From Prevotella sp. (GTDB lineage: Bacteria; Bacteroidota; Bacteroidia; Bacteroidales; Bacteroidaceae): a stretch of 41,790 nt of DNA. Shown piece by piece: positions 24,138 through 32,231 of the stretch. Both the position numbers and the translations under genes were made by a program. The stretch covers positions 1 to 41,790 of the forward strand of contig JAFZSR010000099.1 in assembly GCA_017619275.1 (NCBI GenBank), written 5' to 3'. The notes under the pieces were generated by a model. That model did no database searches. It was not told the DNA's origin and was given only the letters and a program-made list of their open reading frames with translations. Every line of letters starts with the position of its first letter. Position 1 is the stretch's first letter.

Positions 24138-24434
24138 CTATTTGTAATCGTCCTTGCGGTGTGGGTTCATCGGAAACCAGCCTTTCTCCACGCGCTTCTT
24201 CTGCGCAAACAGCTCGCCTATGCCCCATAGCGCCGAAGCCCCAAAGACACCAATGAGTGCCGACACCACCTCGTTCTCAATAAACAGCGCTGCGCCAACG
24301 CTCAACAAGCCCACCACCAGGAAGACCCACCACAGGCGCGTGCCCGAATAATACTCCATCTTGATGACGATGGGGTGGAATAGCCCGATGATGAGGAAGG
24401 TGCCAACCGCGATGATGATTCCGGTAAAATACAT
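24138..24434 (-). CDS. DUF4491 family small membrane protein
   Basis: A 98-residue protein with three hydrophobic helices (TGIIIAVGTFLIIGLFHPIV, WWVFLVVGLLSVGAALFI and VSALIGVFGASALWGIGEL). The C-terminal EKGWFPMNPHRKDDYK is the part most typical of DUF4491. An in-frame reading to 24671 is rejected because it runs backwards into coaW. The start at 24434 sits 11 bp after the coaW stop, so they share a transcript. Function unknown. Confidence 0.85.
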   Translation of the reverse strand: MYFTGIIIAVGTFLIIGLFHPIVIKMEYYSGTRLWWVFLVVGLLSVGAALFIENEVVSALIGVFGASALWGIGELFAQKKRVEKGWFPMNPHRKDDYK

Positions 24435-24445
24435 TTCCTTATAGA

Positions 24446-25267
24446 TTATTTCTGAAAAGCAAGTGCTGCACCGATGGCTGTGCAATACTCCGAGAACTTG
24501 GGGATGTGGAAACGCACGCCATAGAGTTTCTCCAAGGCGGGGAATACCTCTTTGCACTGGGGCAGGAGCGAGAGGTTGCCAATGAGCACCATGTCGCGGC
24601 AGCCAGTGCCCTGTGCAGCCAGCACGGCCGCCGAGCCGATGCTCTGCAGTACCATATAGATAAGACCGCAAGCGATGTCCTCCTTCGAGGCGTCGTTCTT
24701 TGCGCGGGCGAAGATGCTGGCCGTGGCCTCCATGGGCAGTCCGGGCAGCGGCTGTGCCGAGATGTCGCCGATGAGCAAGTTCACATGACTGATGTCGCCC
24801 TGCATGGCCAGTGCCGACACCTGCTTGATGTCGCTCGTGTTCAACATGATGCGCGACAGGCCCTGCAGCGTTCCACCGCCGATGCCGATGCCGCCGATGT
24901 GGCGGATGTCGTTACCGCCCTGGCACATCACGAACGAGGTGCCGGTGCCCATCGACACCACCATGGCATGGTCAAGATGGCTCTCGTAGATGGCTCCCAG
25001 CGCGTCGGCCACAAACTCGTCGCAGCGGCTCGTGGCCACGCCATACACATCGTTCTTCACGTAGGCCGCCCCAACGCCCGTCAGCATCACGTGCTCCACG
25101 TTGTCCAGCTCAATGTTGTTGTCGTGCAGATACTTGCCAAAAGCCCCATAGAGCGAAGTGATGGGGTCGGCGGCACTGATGCGGAGGGGCGACGACGGTT
25201 TGCCGTCGACCAAGCCCACAATCTTCGTGGTGGAGATACCCACGTCTATTCCAATGATGATTCCCAT
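24446..25267 (-). CDS. coaW: Type II pantothenate kinase
   Basis: A 273-residue ASKHA-fold kinase for the first step of coenzyme A synthesis (pantothenate to 4'-phosphopantothenate). The phosphate-1 loop is GIIIGIDVGISTTKIVG at the N-terminus. Other family parts are VMLTGVGAAYV, VVSMGTGTSFVMCQGG, HIGGIGIGGGTLQGLSRIM and the C-terminal FSEYCTAIGAALAF. Type II enzymes are found in eukaryotes, staphylococci and some Bacteroidota. The start at 25267 was chosen at MGIIIGID; upstream reading runs into an unrelated frame. It lies between DUF5715 and DUF4491 on the same strand. Confidence 0.9.
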   Translation of the reverse strand: MGIIIGIDVGISTTKIVGLVDGKPSSPLRISAADPITSLYGAFGKYLHDNNIELDNVEHVMLTGVGAAYVKNDVYGVATSRCDEFVADALGAIYESHLDHAMVVSMGTGTSFVMCQGGNDIRHIGGIGIGGGTLQGLSRIMLNTSDIKQVSALAMQGDISHVNLLIGDISAQPLPGLPMEATASIFARAKNDASKEDIACGLIYMVLQSIGSAAVLAAQGTGCRDMVLIGNLSLLPQCKEVFPALEKLYGVRFHIPKFSEYCTAIGAALAFQK

Positions 25268-25317
25268 GGTTATTTTCGTTTTTGCGATTTGCGAAATGAA
25301 TACTGTCTTTTTCGGTC

Positions 25318-26097
25318 TTATCTCACGGTGATGTGGAAGCAGGGCTGCCGCACCTCGTATTTGATATAGCAGCGTCCTTGCTGCCGCATGTCGCGCAGCA
25401 CCTCGCTGAGCACGTATTTCAGCTTGTCGTCGGTCGTTTTCTTGGAGGCCACGACGGGCGTGTACTGGTTGTAGTTGATGTCGAAGGTGGTGCCATAGAG
25501 GTGGCACGAGCGCTCGGTGGCGTTCTTGTTCGAGACCTGAAGCTTTTTCACGTCGGCTTCGGTACGCAGCACGCTGCTCACCACCATGCGGTGCAGTGGC
25601 AGCCCTTTCACTTGCAACGAGTCGAAGAACGCGCGGCCGATGTCCTCAAGCAGGATGGCGGCGCGGGGCACCAGATAGGGGATGCTGGCGTCGAGGTGGG
25701 CCATGGAGTAGTAGGGCGACATGGCCATGAACACCAGTTCGTCCTTACGCTGTTCGGCATCGTCGCGGTCGCGTACAGGCTTCACGCCCCACTGCTCGGC
25801 AGCAAGCAGTTGCACATGGTTGCTGTCGGGGAAGGTCTCGGCATAGCCGGGCACGCTCTTGATGGGGTGGGGCAACCCACCCCCCACCCCTCCCGTACGG
25901 GAGGGGGGGCTATATAGTTTTGCTGTAGCAAAAGTAACCAAGCTCCCCTCCCGCACGGGAGGGGCTGGGGGTGGGTTTTTGGGGGTGAGGCCGTTGCTTG
26001 GGGCAATGCCTGGGAAGATGCAGCGCACCAGCGCCAGCACCATCACCACCACGCCCAGCGTCTGCACATACCGATGCTTCAGTAGTTTCGTTGCCAT
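25318..26097 (-). CDS. DUF5715 family protein carrying an in-frame palindromic insert
   Basis: A 259-residue protein starting at MATKLLKHRYVQTLGVVVMVL, a membrane anchor or uncleaved signal. Residues from about 80 onward are the DUF5715 domain (HVQLLAAEQWGVKPV, YLVPRAAILLEDIGRAFFDSL, VVSSVLRTEADVKKLQ, SCHLYGTTFDINYNQY). The last word resembles the SxHxxGxAxD metal site of M15-type D-Ala-D-Ala peptidases, so a peptidoglycan role is possible but unproven. Residues about 40-75 (NPPPAPPVREGSLV and PPSRTGGVGGG) are not native; they are translated from an inverted pair of GC-rich repeats. The reading frame stays open through it. The start at 26097 is set by the promoter. Confidence 0.8.
   Translation of the reverse strand: MATKLLKHRYVQTLGVVVMVLALVRCIFPGIAPSNGLTPKNPPPAPPVREGSLVTFATAKLYSPPSRTGGVGGGLPHPIKSVPGYAETFPDSNHVQLLAAEQWGVKPVRDRDDAEQRKDELVFMAMSPYYSMAHLDASIPYLVPRAAILLEDIGRAFFDSLQVKGLPLHRMVVSSVLRTEADVKKLQVSNKNATERSCHLYGTTFDINYNQYTPVVASKKTTDDKLKYVLSEVLRDMRQQGRCYIKYEVRQPCFHITVR
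25874..25977. repeat. GC-rich palindromic element pair inside the DUF5715 gene
   Basis: Left arm 25874-25906 and right arm 25945-25977 are inverted copies with three mismatches in 33 positions and a 38-nt spacer. Each arm has a lead (AACCCACCCCC) and an inner palindrome (CCCCTCCCGTACGGGAGGGG in the left arm). The pair is translated in frame by the surrounding gene. Its arms match the half-element in the nuo operon. Confidence 0.9.
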
Positions 26098-26106
26098 TTC
26101 GACTCG

Positions 26107-26114
26107 CAAAGGTA
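26107..26114 (-). promoter_or_regulatory. -7 box (TACCTTTG) for the DUF5715 gene
   Basis: TACCTTTG on the minus strand, followed by CGAGTC and the ATG at 26097, only 10-17 nt from the start codon. No -33 TTG at 20 nt. The next gene (coaW) may be in the same transcript. Confidence 0.6.
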
Positions 26115-26260
26115 CGAAGAAATTTTGAAATACACCACATTTCTTCTGAAAAAAGCCTTTTCGGCTTTCCCGTTTCACCTTTTTGGGGGGCTTATAGGTT
26201 TTGTATGAAGACAAAATCTTCGGGAAATGGCCTGTTTCAAGTATGCCATTTCGCGTCCGA

Positions 26261-26359
26261 AAAAAAGTCGTACGACTTTTTCAAAAAAAGCGTTGACTTT
26301 TTGAAAAATCTCAACGACTTTTTTCAAAAAGTCAACGCCAAATTTTTCCGCCCTGGCGC
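26261..26359. repeat. AT-rich CGTACG palindrome with 21-bp-spaced words, copy 3 (variant)
   Basis: The palindrome here is AAAAAGTCGTACGACTTTTT (26262-26281): both sides changed together compared with copies 1, 2 and 4. The words CGTTGAC, CAACGAC and CAACGCC begin at 26291, 26312 and 26333, again 21 bp apart at the same offset. In addition, 26290-26308 and 26320-26338 form a perfect 19-bp inverted repeat. The block fills most of the gap between DUF5715 and the short guaA; no gene is seen in 26115-26396. Confidence 0.85.
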
Positions 26360-26396
26360 TTCAGCATTTTTATGATGTGGAATGGGAGTTTTTTTC

Positions 26397-27380
26397 TTAC
26401 TCCCACTCAATAGTGCCGGTTGGTTTCGGGGTGAGGTCGTAGAGTACACGATTCACGCCGGGCACCTCGGTGATGATGCGCTGGGTGATGTGGTGCAGGA
26501 GCGAGTATGGAATCTCCTCGATGGTAGCTGTCATGGCATCGCGTGTGTTCACGGCACGGATGATAACGGGCCAGTCCCAGCTGCGCTTGTTGTCCTTGAC
26601 GCCGGTGGACTTGTAGTCGGGCACGATGGTAAAGTACTGCCATACCTTGCCCTCCAAGCCGTTCTTGGCAAACTCCTCGCGAAGAATGGCATCCGACTCG
26701 CGCAAGGCCTCCAGACGATCGCGGGTGATAGCCCCCGTGCAACGAACACCCAGACCAGGACCTGGGAAGGGCTGACGGAACACCATGTTATCAGGCAGTC
26801 CGAGTTCCTTACCTACCACACGCACCTCATCCTTGAAGAGTAGTTTGATGGGCTCTACCAACTCGAATTGCAAGTCTTCGGGCAGACCGCCTACGTTGTG
26901 GTGTGACTTCACGGGACCAGACTCCACGATGTCGGGATAGATGGTACCCTGAGCCAAGAAGCTGATGCCTTCCTGCTTGCGGGCCTCTTCCTCGAATACA
27001 CGGATGAACTCAGCGCCGATAATCTTGCGTTTCTGCTCAGGGTCGGAGATGCCAGCGAGTTTGTCGAGGAAACGGTCGGTGGCATCAACATACACCAAAT
27101 TGGCATCCAGTTCATCGCGGAACACGCGTACCACCTGCTCGGGCTCGCCTTTGCGCAGCAGACCGTGATTCACATGAACAGACACCAGCTGCTTCCCCAC
27201 TGCCTTGATGAGGAGGGCTGCCACCACCGATGAGTCAACACCGCCGGATAGGGCCAGAAGTACCTTCTTGTCACCAATCTGAGCACGCAGCTCGCTGATC
27301 TGTTCTTCAATAAATTTCTGCGCCAGCGCGGGAGTTGTAATGCGCTCCATCGAGGCCGGACGTACGTTACCAGTTGTCAT
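26397..27380 (-). CDS. GMP synthase-like ATP-pyrophosphatase without glutaminase domain
   Basis: A 327-residue protein matching the C-terminal two-thirds of GuaA. The P-loop is SGGVDSSV at 45-52, followed by [53 protein letters not shown], and FRQPFPGPGLGVRCTGAIT; the dimerization domain closes with KPTGTIEWE. All adenylation motifs appear intact; only the class I glutamine amidotransferase domain is absent. It lies 43 bp downstream of a full-length guaA. It could be an ammonia-dependent GMP synthase, or borrow ammonia from a partner. It differs at many positions from its neighbour, so it is a diverged paralogue and not a recent copy. Confidence 0.9.
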   Translation of the reverse strand: MTTGNVRPASMERITTPALAQKFIEEQISELRAQIGDKKVLLALSGGVDSSVVAALLIKAVGKQLVSVHVNHGLLRKGEPEQVVRVFRDELDANLVYVDATDRFLDKLAGISDPEQKRKIIGAEFIRVFEEEARKQEGISFLAQGTIYPDIVESGPVKSHHNVGGLPEDLQFELVEPIKLLFKDEVRVVGKELGLPDNMVFRQPFPGPGLGVRCTGAITRDRLEALRESDAILREEFAKNGLEGKVWQYFTIVPDYKSTGVKDNKRSWDWPVIIRAVNTRDAMTATIEEIPYSLLHHITQRIITEVPGVNRVLYDLTPKPTGTIEWE

Positions 27381-27423
27381 AAAACTATGTATTAATTATT
27401 CGTGAATGATTTGTTCAGTTGAT

Positions 27424-29082
27424 TTACTCCCACTCGATGGTTGCTGGTGGCTTTGAGGAGATGTCGTAGCAGACGCGGTTGACGCCGCGCACCTTGTTGA
27501 TGATTTCGTTCGACACACGGGCCATGAAGTCGTAGGGCAGATGAGCCCAGTCGGCGGTCATGGCATCGGTGCTGGTGACGGCGCGCAGGGCCACGGGATG
27601 CTCATAGGTGCGCTCGTCGCCCATCACGCCCACGCTGCGAACGGCAGAGAGCAGGATGGCACCAGCCTGCCAAATCTTGTCGTAGAGCAGTTCGCCGTCG
27701 GGGCAGACATACTTGAGCATGCTGCTGATGTAAATATCGTCGGCATCCTGCAGGATGCGCACTTTCTCAGGGGTGATGTCGCCGAGGATGCGCACGGCCA
27801 GACCGGGGCCGGGGAAGGGATGGCGCTTGATAAGGCGCTCGGGCATCTGCAACTGATAGCCCACGCGGCGAACCTCATCCTTGAAAAGCCATTTCAGCGG
27901 TTCGCAGAGCTGCAGGTGCATCTCCTTGGGCAGACCGCCCACGTTGTGGTGGCTCTTGATAACCTTGCCCGTGATATTGAGACTCTCTATGCGGTCAGGG
28001 TAGATGGTGCCCTGGGCCAGCCATTTGGCATCGACAATCTTCTTTGCCTCGGCGTTGAACACCTCCACAAAGTCGCGGCCAATGATCTTGCGCTTCTGCT
28101 CGGGGTCGGTGACGCCAGCCAAATCGGCAAAGAACTTTTGCGAAGCATCCACGCCGATGACATTCAGTCCCAAGCCCTGATAGGCTTCCATCACCTGCTG
28201 GAACTCGTTCTTGCGCAGCATGCCGTGGTCGACGAAGATACAGGTGAGACGATTGCCGATGGCACGGTTGAGGAGCACGGCGCAGACGCTGGAGTCGACG
28301 CCGCCCGAGAGGCCGAGGATGACGCGGTCGTCGCCCAACTGTTCTTTCAGTTCGGCCACGGTGGTGTCGACAAACGAGGCGGCGCTCCACTCCTGACGAC
28401 TTCCGCAAATATCAACCACGAAATTCTTCAGCAGTTGCTTGCCTTGCAGGGTGTGGAACACTTCGGGATGGAACTGTACGGCGAAGATAGGAGCCTCACC
28501 CCCAACCCCTCTCCGATTGGAGAGGGGAGTGGATAGACTCTTTCCTTGTTGCTGCCGCATGGTGTATATACTCCCCTCTCCAATCGGAGAGGGGCCGGGG
28601 GTGAGGCTGAAGGCGGCGTATTTCACATCCTTCGTAGATGCAATGCAATGGAAGCCTTCGGGGATGGCGGTGATGGTGTCGCCGTGGCTCATCCACACCT
28701 GCGAGTTCTGTTCAAAGTCCTTGAAAAGCGGGCAGGTGGTGTCGACGGTTTCCAGATTGGCGCGGCCATACTCCCGGCTGTCGGCTTTCTCAACCTTGCC
28801 CCCCAAGGCGTGCGAGATGAATTGCGCTCCGTAGCAGATGCCCAAGACGGGTACCTTGCCTACGAATTGGGCGAGGTCGACCTTAAAAGCTTCCGGGTCG
28901 TGGACGGAGTAGGGCGAACCGCTCAGGATGACGCCGATGATGGAACCCGACTGCAAATCTGCCTCAACGGTGTGAAACTTGTTGTAGGGCAGGATTTCGC
29001 AGAAGGTGTCGAGTTCGCGCAAGCGGCGGCCAATGAGCTGGGTGGTCTGCGAACCGAAGTCGAGGATGATGATTTTCTGCAT
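27424..29082 (-). CDS. guaA: GMP synthase (glutamine-hydrolysing) with in-frame repeat insert
   Basis: A 552-residue enzyme that aminates XMP to GMP. The glutaminase half has nucleophile C83 ([12 protein letters not shown]) and the H205/E207 pair (AVQFHPEVF). The ATP-pyrophosphatase half starts near residue 240 with [10 protein letters not shown], then [25 protein letters not shown] and a C-terminal KPPATIEWE. Residues about 159-196 ([12 protein letters not shown] through [13 protein letters not shown]) are foreign to the family and correspond exactly to an inverted pair of GC-rich repeats at 28494-28606. The insert lies between KDVKYAAF and [11 protein letters not shown], a few residues before the catalytic His, apparently in a surface loop. 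The start at [12 protein letters not shown] is typical. It is about 38 residues longer than usual only because of this insert. Confidence 0.95.
   Translation of the reverse strand: MQKIIILDFGSQTTQLIGRRLRELDTFCEILPYNKFHTVEADLQSGSIIGVILSGSPYSVHDPEAFKVDLAQFVGKVPVLGICYGAQFISHALGGKVEKADSREYGRANLETVDTTCPLFKDFEQNSQVWMSHGDTITAIPEGFHCIASTKDVKYAAFSLTPGPSPIGEGSIYTMRQQQGKSLSTPLSNRRGVGGEAPIFAVQFHPEVFHTLQGKQLLKNFVVDICGSRQEWSAASFVDTTVAELKEQLGDDRVILGLSGGVDSSVCAVLLNRAIGNRLTCIFVDHGMLRKNEFQQVMEAYQGLGLNVIGVDASQKFFADLAGVTDPEQKRKIIGRDFVEVFNAEAKKIVDAKWLAQGTIYPDRIESLNITGKVIKSHHNVGGLPKEMHLQLCEPLKWLFKDEVRRVGYQLQMPERLIKRHPFPGPGLAVRILGDITPEKVRILQDADDIYISSMLKYVCPDGELLYDKIWQAGAILLSAVRSVGVMGDERTYEHPVALRAVTSTDAMTADWAHLPYDFMARVSNEIINKVRGVNRVCYDISSKPPATIEWE
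28494..28606. repeat. GC-rich palindromic element pair inside guaA
   Basis: Arms 28494-28530 and 28570-28606 are inverted copies identical at 35 of 37 positions, with a 39-nt spacer. Each has a lead CCTCACCCCC and an inner palindrome (CCCCTCTCC-GATT-GGAGAGGGG). The insert length keeps the frame open, adding about 38 codons to guaA. Confidence 0.93.
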
Positions 29083-29089
29083 ATCTATG

Positions 29090-29200
29090 CCCCCTAAGTT
29101 AGGGGGATGGGGGTCTGAACAGACGTTACCAGACTTTTTATTATTGATTACTACAGGGATTCTGCGCCTGTTCAGACCCCCTGCCCCCTAACTTAGGGGG
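29090..29200. repeat. GC-rich palindromic element pair between the nucleotidyltransferase gene and guaA
   Basis: Arms 29090-29122 and 29168-29200 are inverted copies identical at 31 of 33 positions, with a 45-nt spacer. Here the palindromes (CCCCCTAA-C-TTAGGGGG type) are outermost and the leads (GGGGTCTGAACAG) innermost, the reverse of the pairs inside genes. The left palindrome ends 8 nt before the guaA ATG. The right one contains the stop codon of the nucleotidyltransferase gene. Confidence 0.9.
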
Positions 29201-29939
29201 TAAAGGTCTCGGCCTCTGCCAGCGTGTCGAGCTTGCCCACGTCGAGCAGGCGAAGGTCGTCTTTCATCAGTCCCACAATGTGCGAGCGGTGGCAGACGGA
29301 GAGGTAGAAGTCGATGATGGGGAAGCGCTCGGGGAAGCGCTCCATGAGGGGGAAGAGACGGGGCGAGAACGAGTGGATGCCAGAGAAAGCAAATTGATTC
29401 AGCGGCTCGCCATGCTGCGACAGGCCCGTGCGGCGCACATACTCGAAGGGGCTTTTGATTTCGCCCGTCTCCACATTTGTCCATCCCATGAGGCGCATGG
29501 CATTGTCGAAGAGCAGATAGCGCTTGGTCTTGCGGCGGCTTACCAGCAGAACGGCATCTTCGTCGGGCAGATGCTGCCGCGCAAACCAGCCGTAATCGAC
29601 GTTGTCGAGGATGTCGACGTTGTGGATGAGGATAGGGTCGTCGAGGTCGAATAGATGCTGGGCCTTCTTCAGCGCGCCTCCCGTTTCGAGCAGCTGAGGC
29701 GTTTCGTCGCTGAAGCTGACCATGGGCGCATAGTCGCTGGCGGCCACATGGTCGATGATTTGCTGGGCGAAGTGGTGAACGTTGACCACAAAGCGTTGGT
29801 AGCCGTGCAGTCGCAGACGGTCGACAACGATGTCGAGGAGCGGACGGCCACCCACGGGCACCAGGGCCTTCGGCATGGTGTCGGTAAGCGGCTTCAGGCG
29901 AGTGCCCATGCCCGCAGCGAGAATCATGGCTTGCTTCAT
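29193..29939 (-). CDS. Sugar-phosphate nucleotidyltransferase family protein
   Basis: A 248-residue NTP transferase. The signature MKQAMILAAGMGTRLKPLTDTMPKALVPVGG is at the N-terminus, with metal-binding Asp in ILIHNVDILDN. It resembles MurNAc-1-phosphate uridylyltransferase (MurU)-like enzymes and other small NDP-sugar pyrophosphorylases; the exact sugar is unknown. The last residues and the stop (TFTP then TAA) are encoded partly by a GC-rich repeat arm, so the original C-terminus may have been changed. The start overlaps thiL by 4 bp. No kinase partner (AmgK-like) is adjacent. Confidence 0.85.
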   Translation of the reverse strand: MKQAMILAAGMGTRLKPLTDTMPKALVPVGGRPLLDIVVDRLRLHGYQRFVVNVHHFAQQIIDHVAASDYAPMVSFSDETPQLLETGGALKKAQHLFDLDDPILIHNVDILDNVDYGWFARQHLPDEDAVLLVSRRKTKRYLLFDNAMRLMGWTNVETGEIKSPFEYVRRTGLSQHGEPLNQFAFSGIHSFSPRLFPLMERFPERFPIIDFYLSVCHRSHIVGLMKDDLRLLDVGKLDTLAEAETFTP

Positions 29940-31039
29940 AATGGGTTCCAGCCTTGTGCTTTCAGTTCAAACTCCTGCCCGTCGCGAGCCACGAGCACAT
30001 GGCCGAAGCGCAGCTCGGTGATGTGTCCGATGAGATGTACGTCTTCCACTTCCTTGATGCGCTCCAGGTCGCCGATGGGCACGGTGAAGAGCAGTTCGTA
30101 GTCTTCGCCGCCGTTGAGGGCGCAGGTGGTGACGTTCATGTTCAGCTCCTCAGCCATCACGGCGGTCTGGTAGTCGATGGGCAGCTCTTTCTCGAAGATG
30201 CGGCATCCCACGCCCGATTGTTTGCAAATGTGCATCAGTTCGGATGAAAGTCCGTCGCTGATGTCCATCATGGCCGTTGGCCGTATGCCGGCTTGGCGCA
30301 GCTTAGCTACGATGTCGCCACGGGCTTCGGCCTGTAGTTGGCGCTGCAGCAGGTATTCCTTTCCGCTGAAGTCGGGTTGGAAATCGTCGAGCGTCGACAG
30401 TTTTGCGTTGAGCGCCTTTAGCCTCTTTTCGTCGCCAGCCGCTTTGGCCTGTGCCATTTGCTTCCTCAGTTCGTCTGTCTGGCTGTAGTACACGCTTTTT
30501 TCGCGTTCCAGCAGTTGCAGGCCCATGTAGGCGGCGCCCAGGTCGCCAGATACGCAGACGAGGTCGGTGTTGTGTGCGCCGTTGCGATAGACGATGTCTT
30601 CCTGCCGAGCTTCGCCGATGCAGGTGATGCTGATGGCCAGCCCGGTATAGCTGCTGGTGGTGTCGCCGCCCACGATGTCGACGCCCCACTTCTGGCATGC
30701 CAGTCGCAGCCCTTCGTAGAAGAGTTCAATGTCTTCGACGGTGAAGCGCTTGCTGATGGCCAGCGAGACGGTCATCTGCCGGGGTGTGCCGTTCATGGCG
30801 AAGATGTCGCTGATGTTCACCATGGCCGACTTATAGCCCAGGTGCTTCAGGTCGGTATAGGTCAGGTCGAAGTGCACGCCCTCCATCAGCATGTCGGTGG
30901 TGACGAGCACTTGGCTCTGCGGATAGTTCAGCACGGCGCAGTCGTCGCCCACGCCTCGTAGGGTGCTGGCGTTCTGTGGGGTGATGTCTTTGGTGAGTCG
31001 GTCGATGAGTCCAAATTCGCCGAGGGATGCTATTTCCAT
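29936..31039 (-). CDS. thiL: Thiamine-monophosphate kinase
   Basis: A 367-residue PurM-fold kinase for the last step of thiamine diphosphate synthesis. The start at MEIASLGEFGLIDRLTKD was chosen; an in-frame extension to 31159 runs into lpxK. Family words: GVGDDCAVLN, TTDMLMEGVHFDL, VNISDIFAMNGTPRQMTVSLA, IVGGDTTSS, SGDLGAAYMGLQLLE and MMDISDGLSSELMHICKQSGVG. A helical insert of about 50 residues (ELRKQMAQAKAAGDEKRLKAL) between the two halves makes it somewhat longer than the E. coli enzyme (325). It sits between lpxK and the nucleotidyltransferase gene with short gaps. Confidence 0.94.
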   Translation of the reverse strand: MEIASLGEFGLIDRLTKDITPQNASTLRGVGDDCAVLNYPQSQVLVTTDMLMEGVHFDLTYTDLKHLGYKSAMVNISDIFAMNGTPRQMTVSLAISKRFTVEDIELFYEGLRLACQKWGVDIVGGDTTSSYTGLAISITCIGEARQEDIVYRNGAHNTDLVCVSGDLGAAYMGLQLLEREKSVYYSQTDELRKQMAQAKAAGDEKRLKALNAKLSTLDDFQPDFSGKEYLLQRQLQAEARGDIVAKLRQAGIRPTAMMDISDGLSSELMHICKQSGVGCRIFEKELPIDYQTAVMAEELNMNVTTCALNGGEDYELLFTVPIGDLERIKEVEDVHLIGHITELRFGHVLVARDGQEFELKAQGWNPL

Positions 31040-31049
31040 TCGATGCAGT

Positions 31050-32216
31050 CTATTTGAAGGTGATGGTATGGGGCTTGTTGGAGCTTGGCTTATCGTTGCG
31101 TGGCCGGTGCTCTTCTTTGCCGGTGACGAGGGTGCTGTTGCGCGAGTTCTTGCGAACATAGCCGGTGATGATGTCGTTGAAGCGCTCGGCCTGCTCGTCC
31201 TGCATGAACTGAATGTCCACGGGCAGCACGTAGAGATGTTGGCGCACCTCGTCGGAGAGGCCTTCGGCCAGCAGCAGTCTTGTCACGTCTTTCTCGGTGG
31301 TGACGATGAGCTTGTCCTTGGCTGACATTTGCGCAAAGGTGTCGTTGATTTGTTGCACATCGCGGCGGCTAAAGTCGTGGTGGTCGGCAAAAGCCATGGG
31401 GGTGATGTTGCTGGTATAAGGAGCCAGGTCTTCCTGCAGCTGTCGGGGCGAGGCAATGCCGGTGAGCAACAGCACGGGGCGGTCTTTCAGGTCGTTGAGT
31501 GCGATGTCGTCGGCTTGGGCGAAGACAGGGTGCAGGTCGGCATAGTGCAGCGTGGTGAAGAACAGGTGCTGGTAGGGATAGAGGTTCATGGCCTTGGTAA
31601 TGACGCGAAACTCCATGGGCTTCAAGCTCTTGGGACACTTCGTCACAATCACGATGTCGGCCCTGTTCTTGCTCTTCACCGTCTCGCGCAGCCGGCCGGC
31701 GGGCAACAGCTTGTCGTAGATGATGAGTCGGTGATAGTCGACCAGCAAAATGTTGATGCCAGGCTTTACATAGCGGTGCTGGAAGGCATCGTCGAGCAGC
31801 ACCACGTCGAGCTGCTCATCGTTGTCGGTGAGCTGTTGGATGCCGCGCACGCGTTTCTTGTCGACGGCCACGCTGATGTCGGGAAACTTGCGCTTCATCT
31901 GCAAGGGTTCGTCGCCGATGTCATTCACAGTGCTGTTGTTGGTGGCCAGCAGGTAGCCACTGGTCTTGCGCTTGTAGCCCCTGCTGAGCACGGCCACGTG
32001 GAACTTTTGGCGCAGCAGTCGCACCAAGTATTCCACATGTGGCGTCTTGCCCGTTCCGCCCACAGTGATGTTTCCCACTGCGATGACGGGCACGCTGAAG
32101 GCTTGGCTTTTCAGCAGCCCTACATCGAAGCAGAAATTCCTCATGCCCACGGCGGCTCCATAGAGCCAGCTCAGGGGCAGGAGTGATTCCTTTATTTTGA
32201 TATAGTCGCCTTCCAT
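31050..32216 (-). CDS. lpxK: Tetraacyldisaccharide 4'-kinase
   Basis: A 388-residue inner-membrane-associated kinase that phosphorylates the lipid A precursor at the 4' position. The N-terminal amphipathic part LLPLSWLYGAAVGMRNFCFD is followed by the P-loop GNITVGGTGKTP (48-59), then LSRGYKRKTSGYLLA, DIGDEPLQMKRKFP and VVLLDDAFQHRYVKPGINIL, all diagnostic of LpxK. It lies 14 bp downstream of sppA and 10 bp before thiL. The C-terminal 40 residues (RNSRNSTLVTGKEEHRPRNDKPS) are a basic tail, longer than usual. Confidence 0.95.
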   Translation of the reverse strand: MEGDYIKIKESLLPLSWLYGAAVGMRNFCFDVGLLKSQAFSVPVIAVGNITVGGTGKTPHVEYLVRLLRQKFHVAVLSRGYKRKTSGYLLATNNSTVNDIGDEPLQMKRKFPDISVAVDKKRVRGIQQLTDNDEQLDVVLLDDAFQHRYVKPGINILLVDYHRLIIYDKLLPAGRLRETVKSKNRADIVIVTKCPKSLKPMEFRVITKAMNLYPYQHLFFTTLHYADLHPVFAQADDIALNDLKDRPVLLLTGIASPRQLQEDLAPYTSNITPMAFADHHDFSRRDVQQINDTFAQMSAKDKLIVTTEKDVTRLLLAEGLSDEVRQHLYVLPVDIQFMQDEQAERFNDIITGYVRKNSRNSTLVTGKEEHRPRNDKPSSNKPHTITFK

Positions 32217-32231
32217 GCTTTTATCGTTTCC

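Noticed and set aside
28495-28608. Treating the Pro/Gly-rich GuaA segment as a novel protein domain
   Set aside because: It coincides exactly with inverted-repeat DNA shared in design with other loci, so it is better explained as an inserted element.
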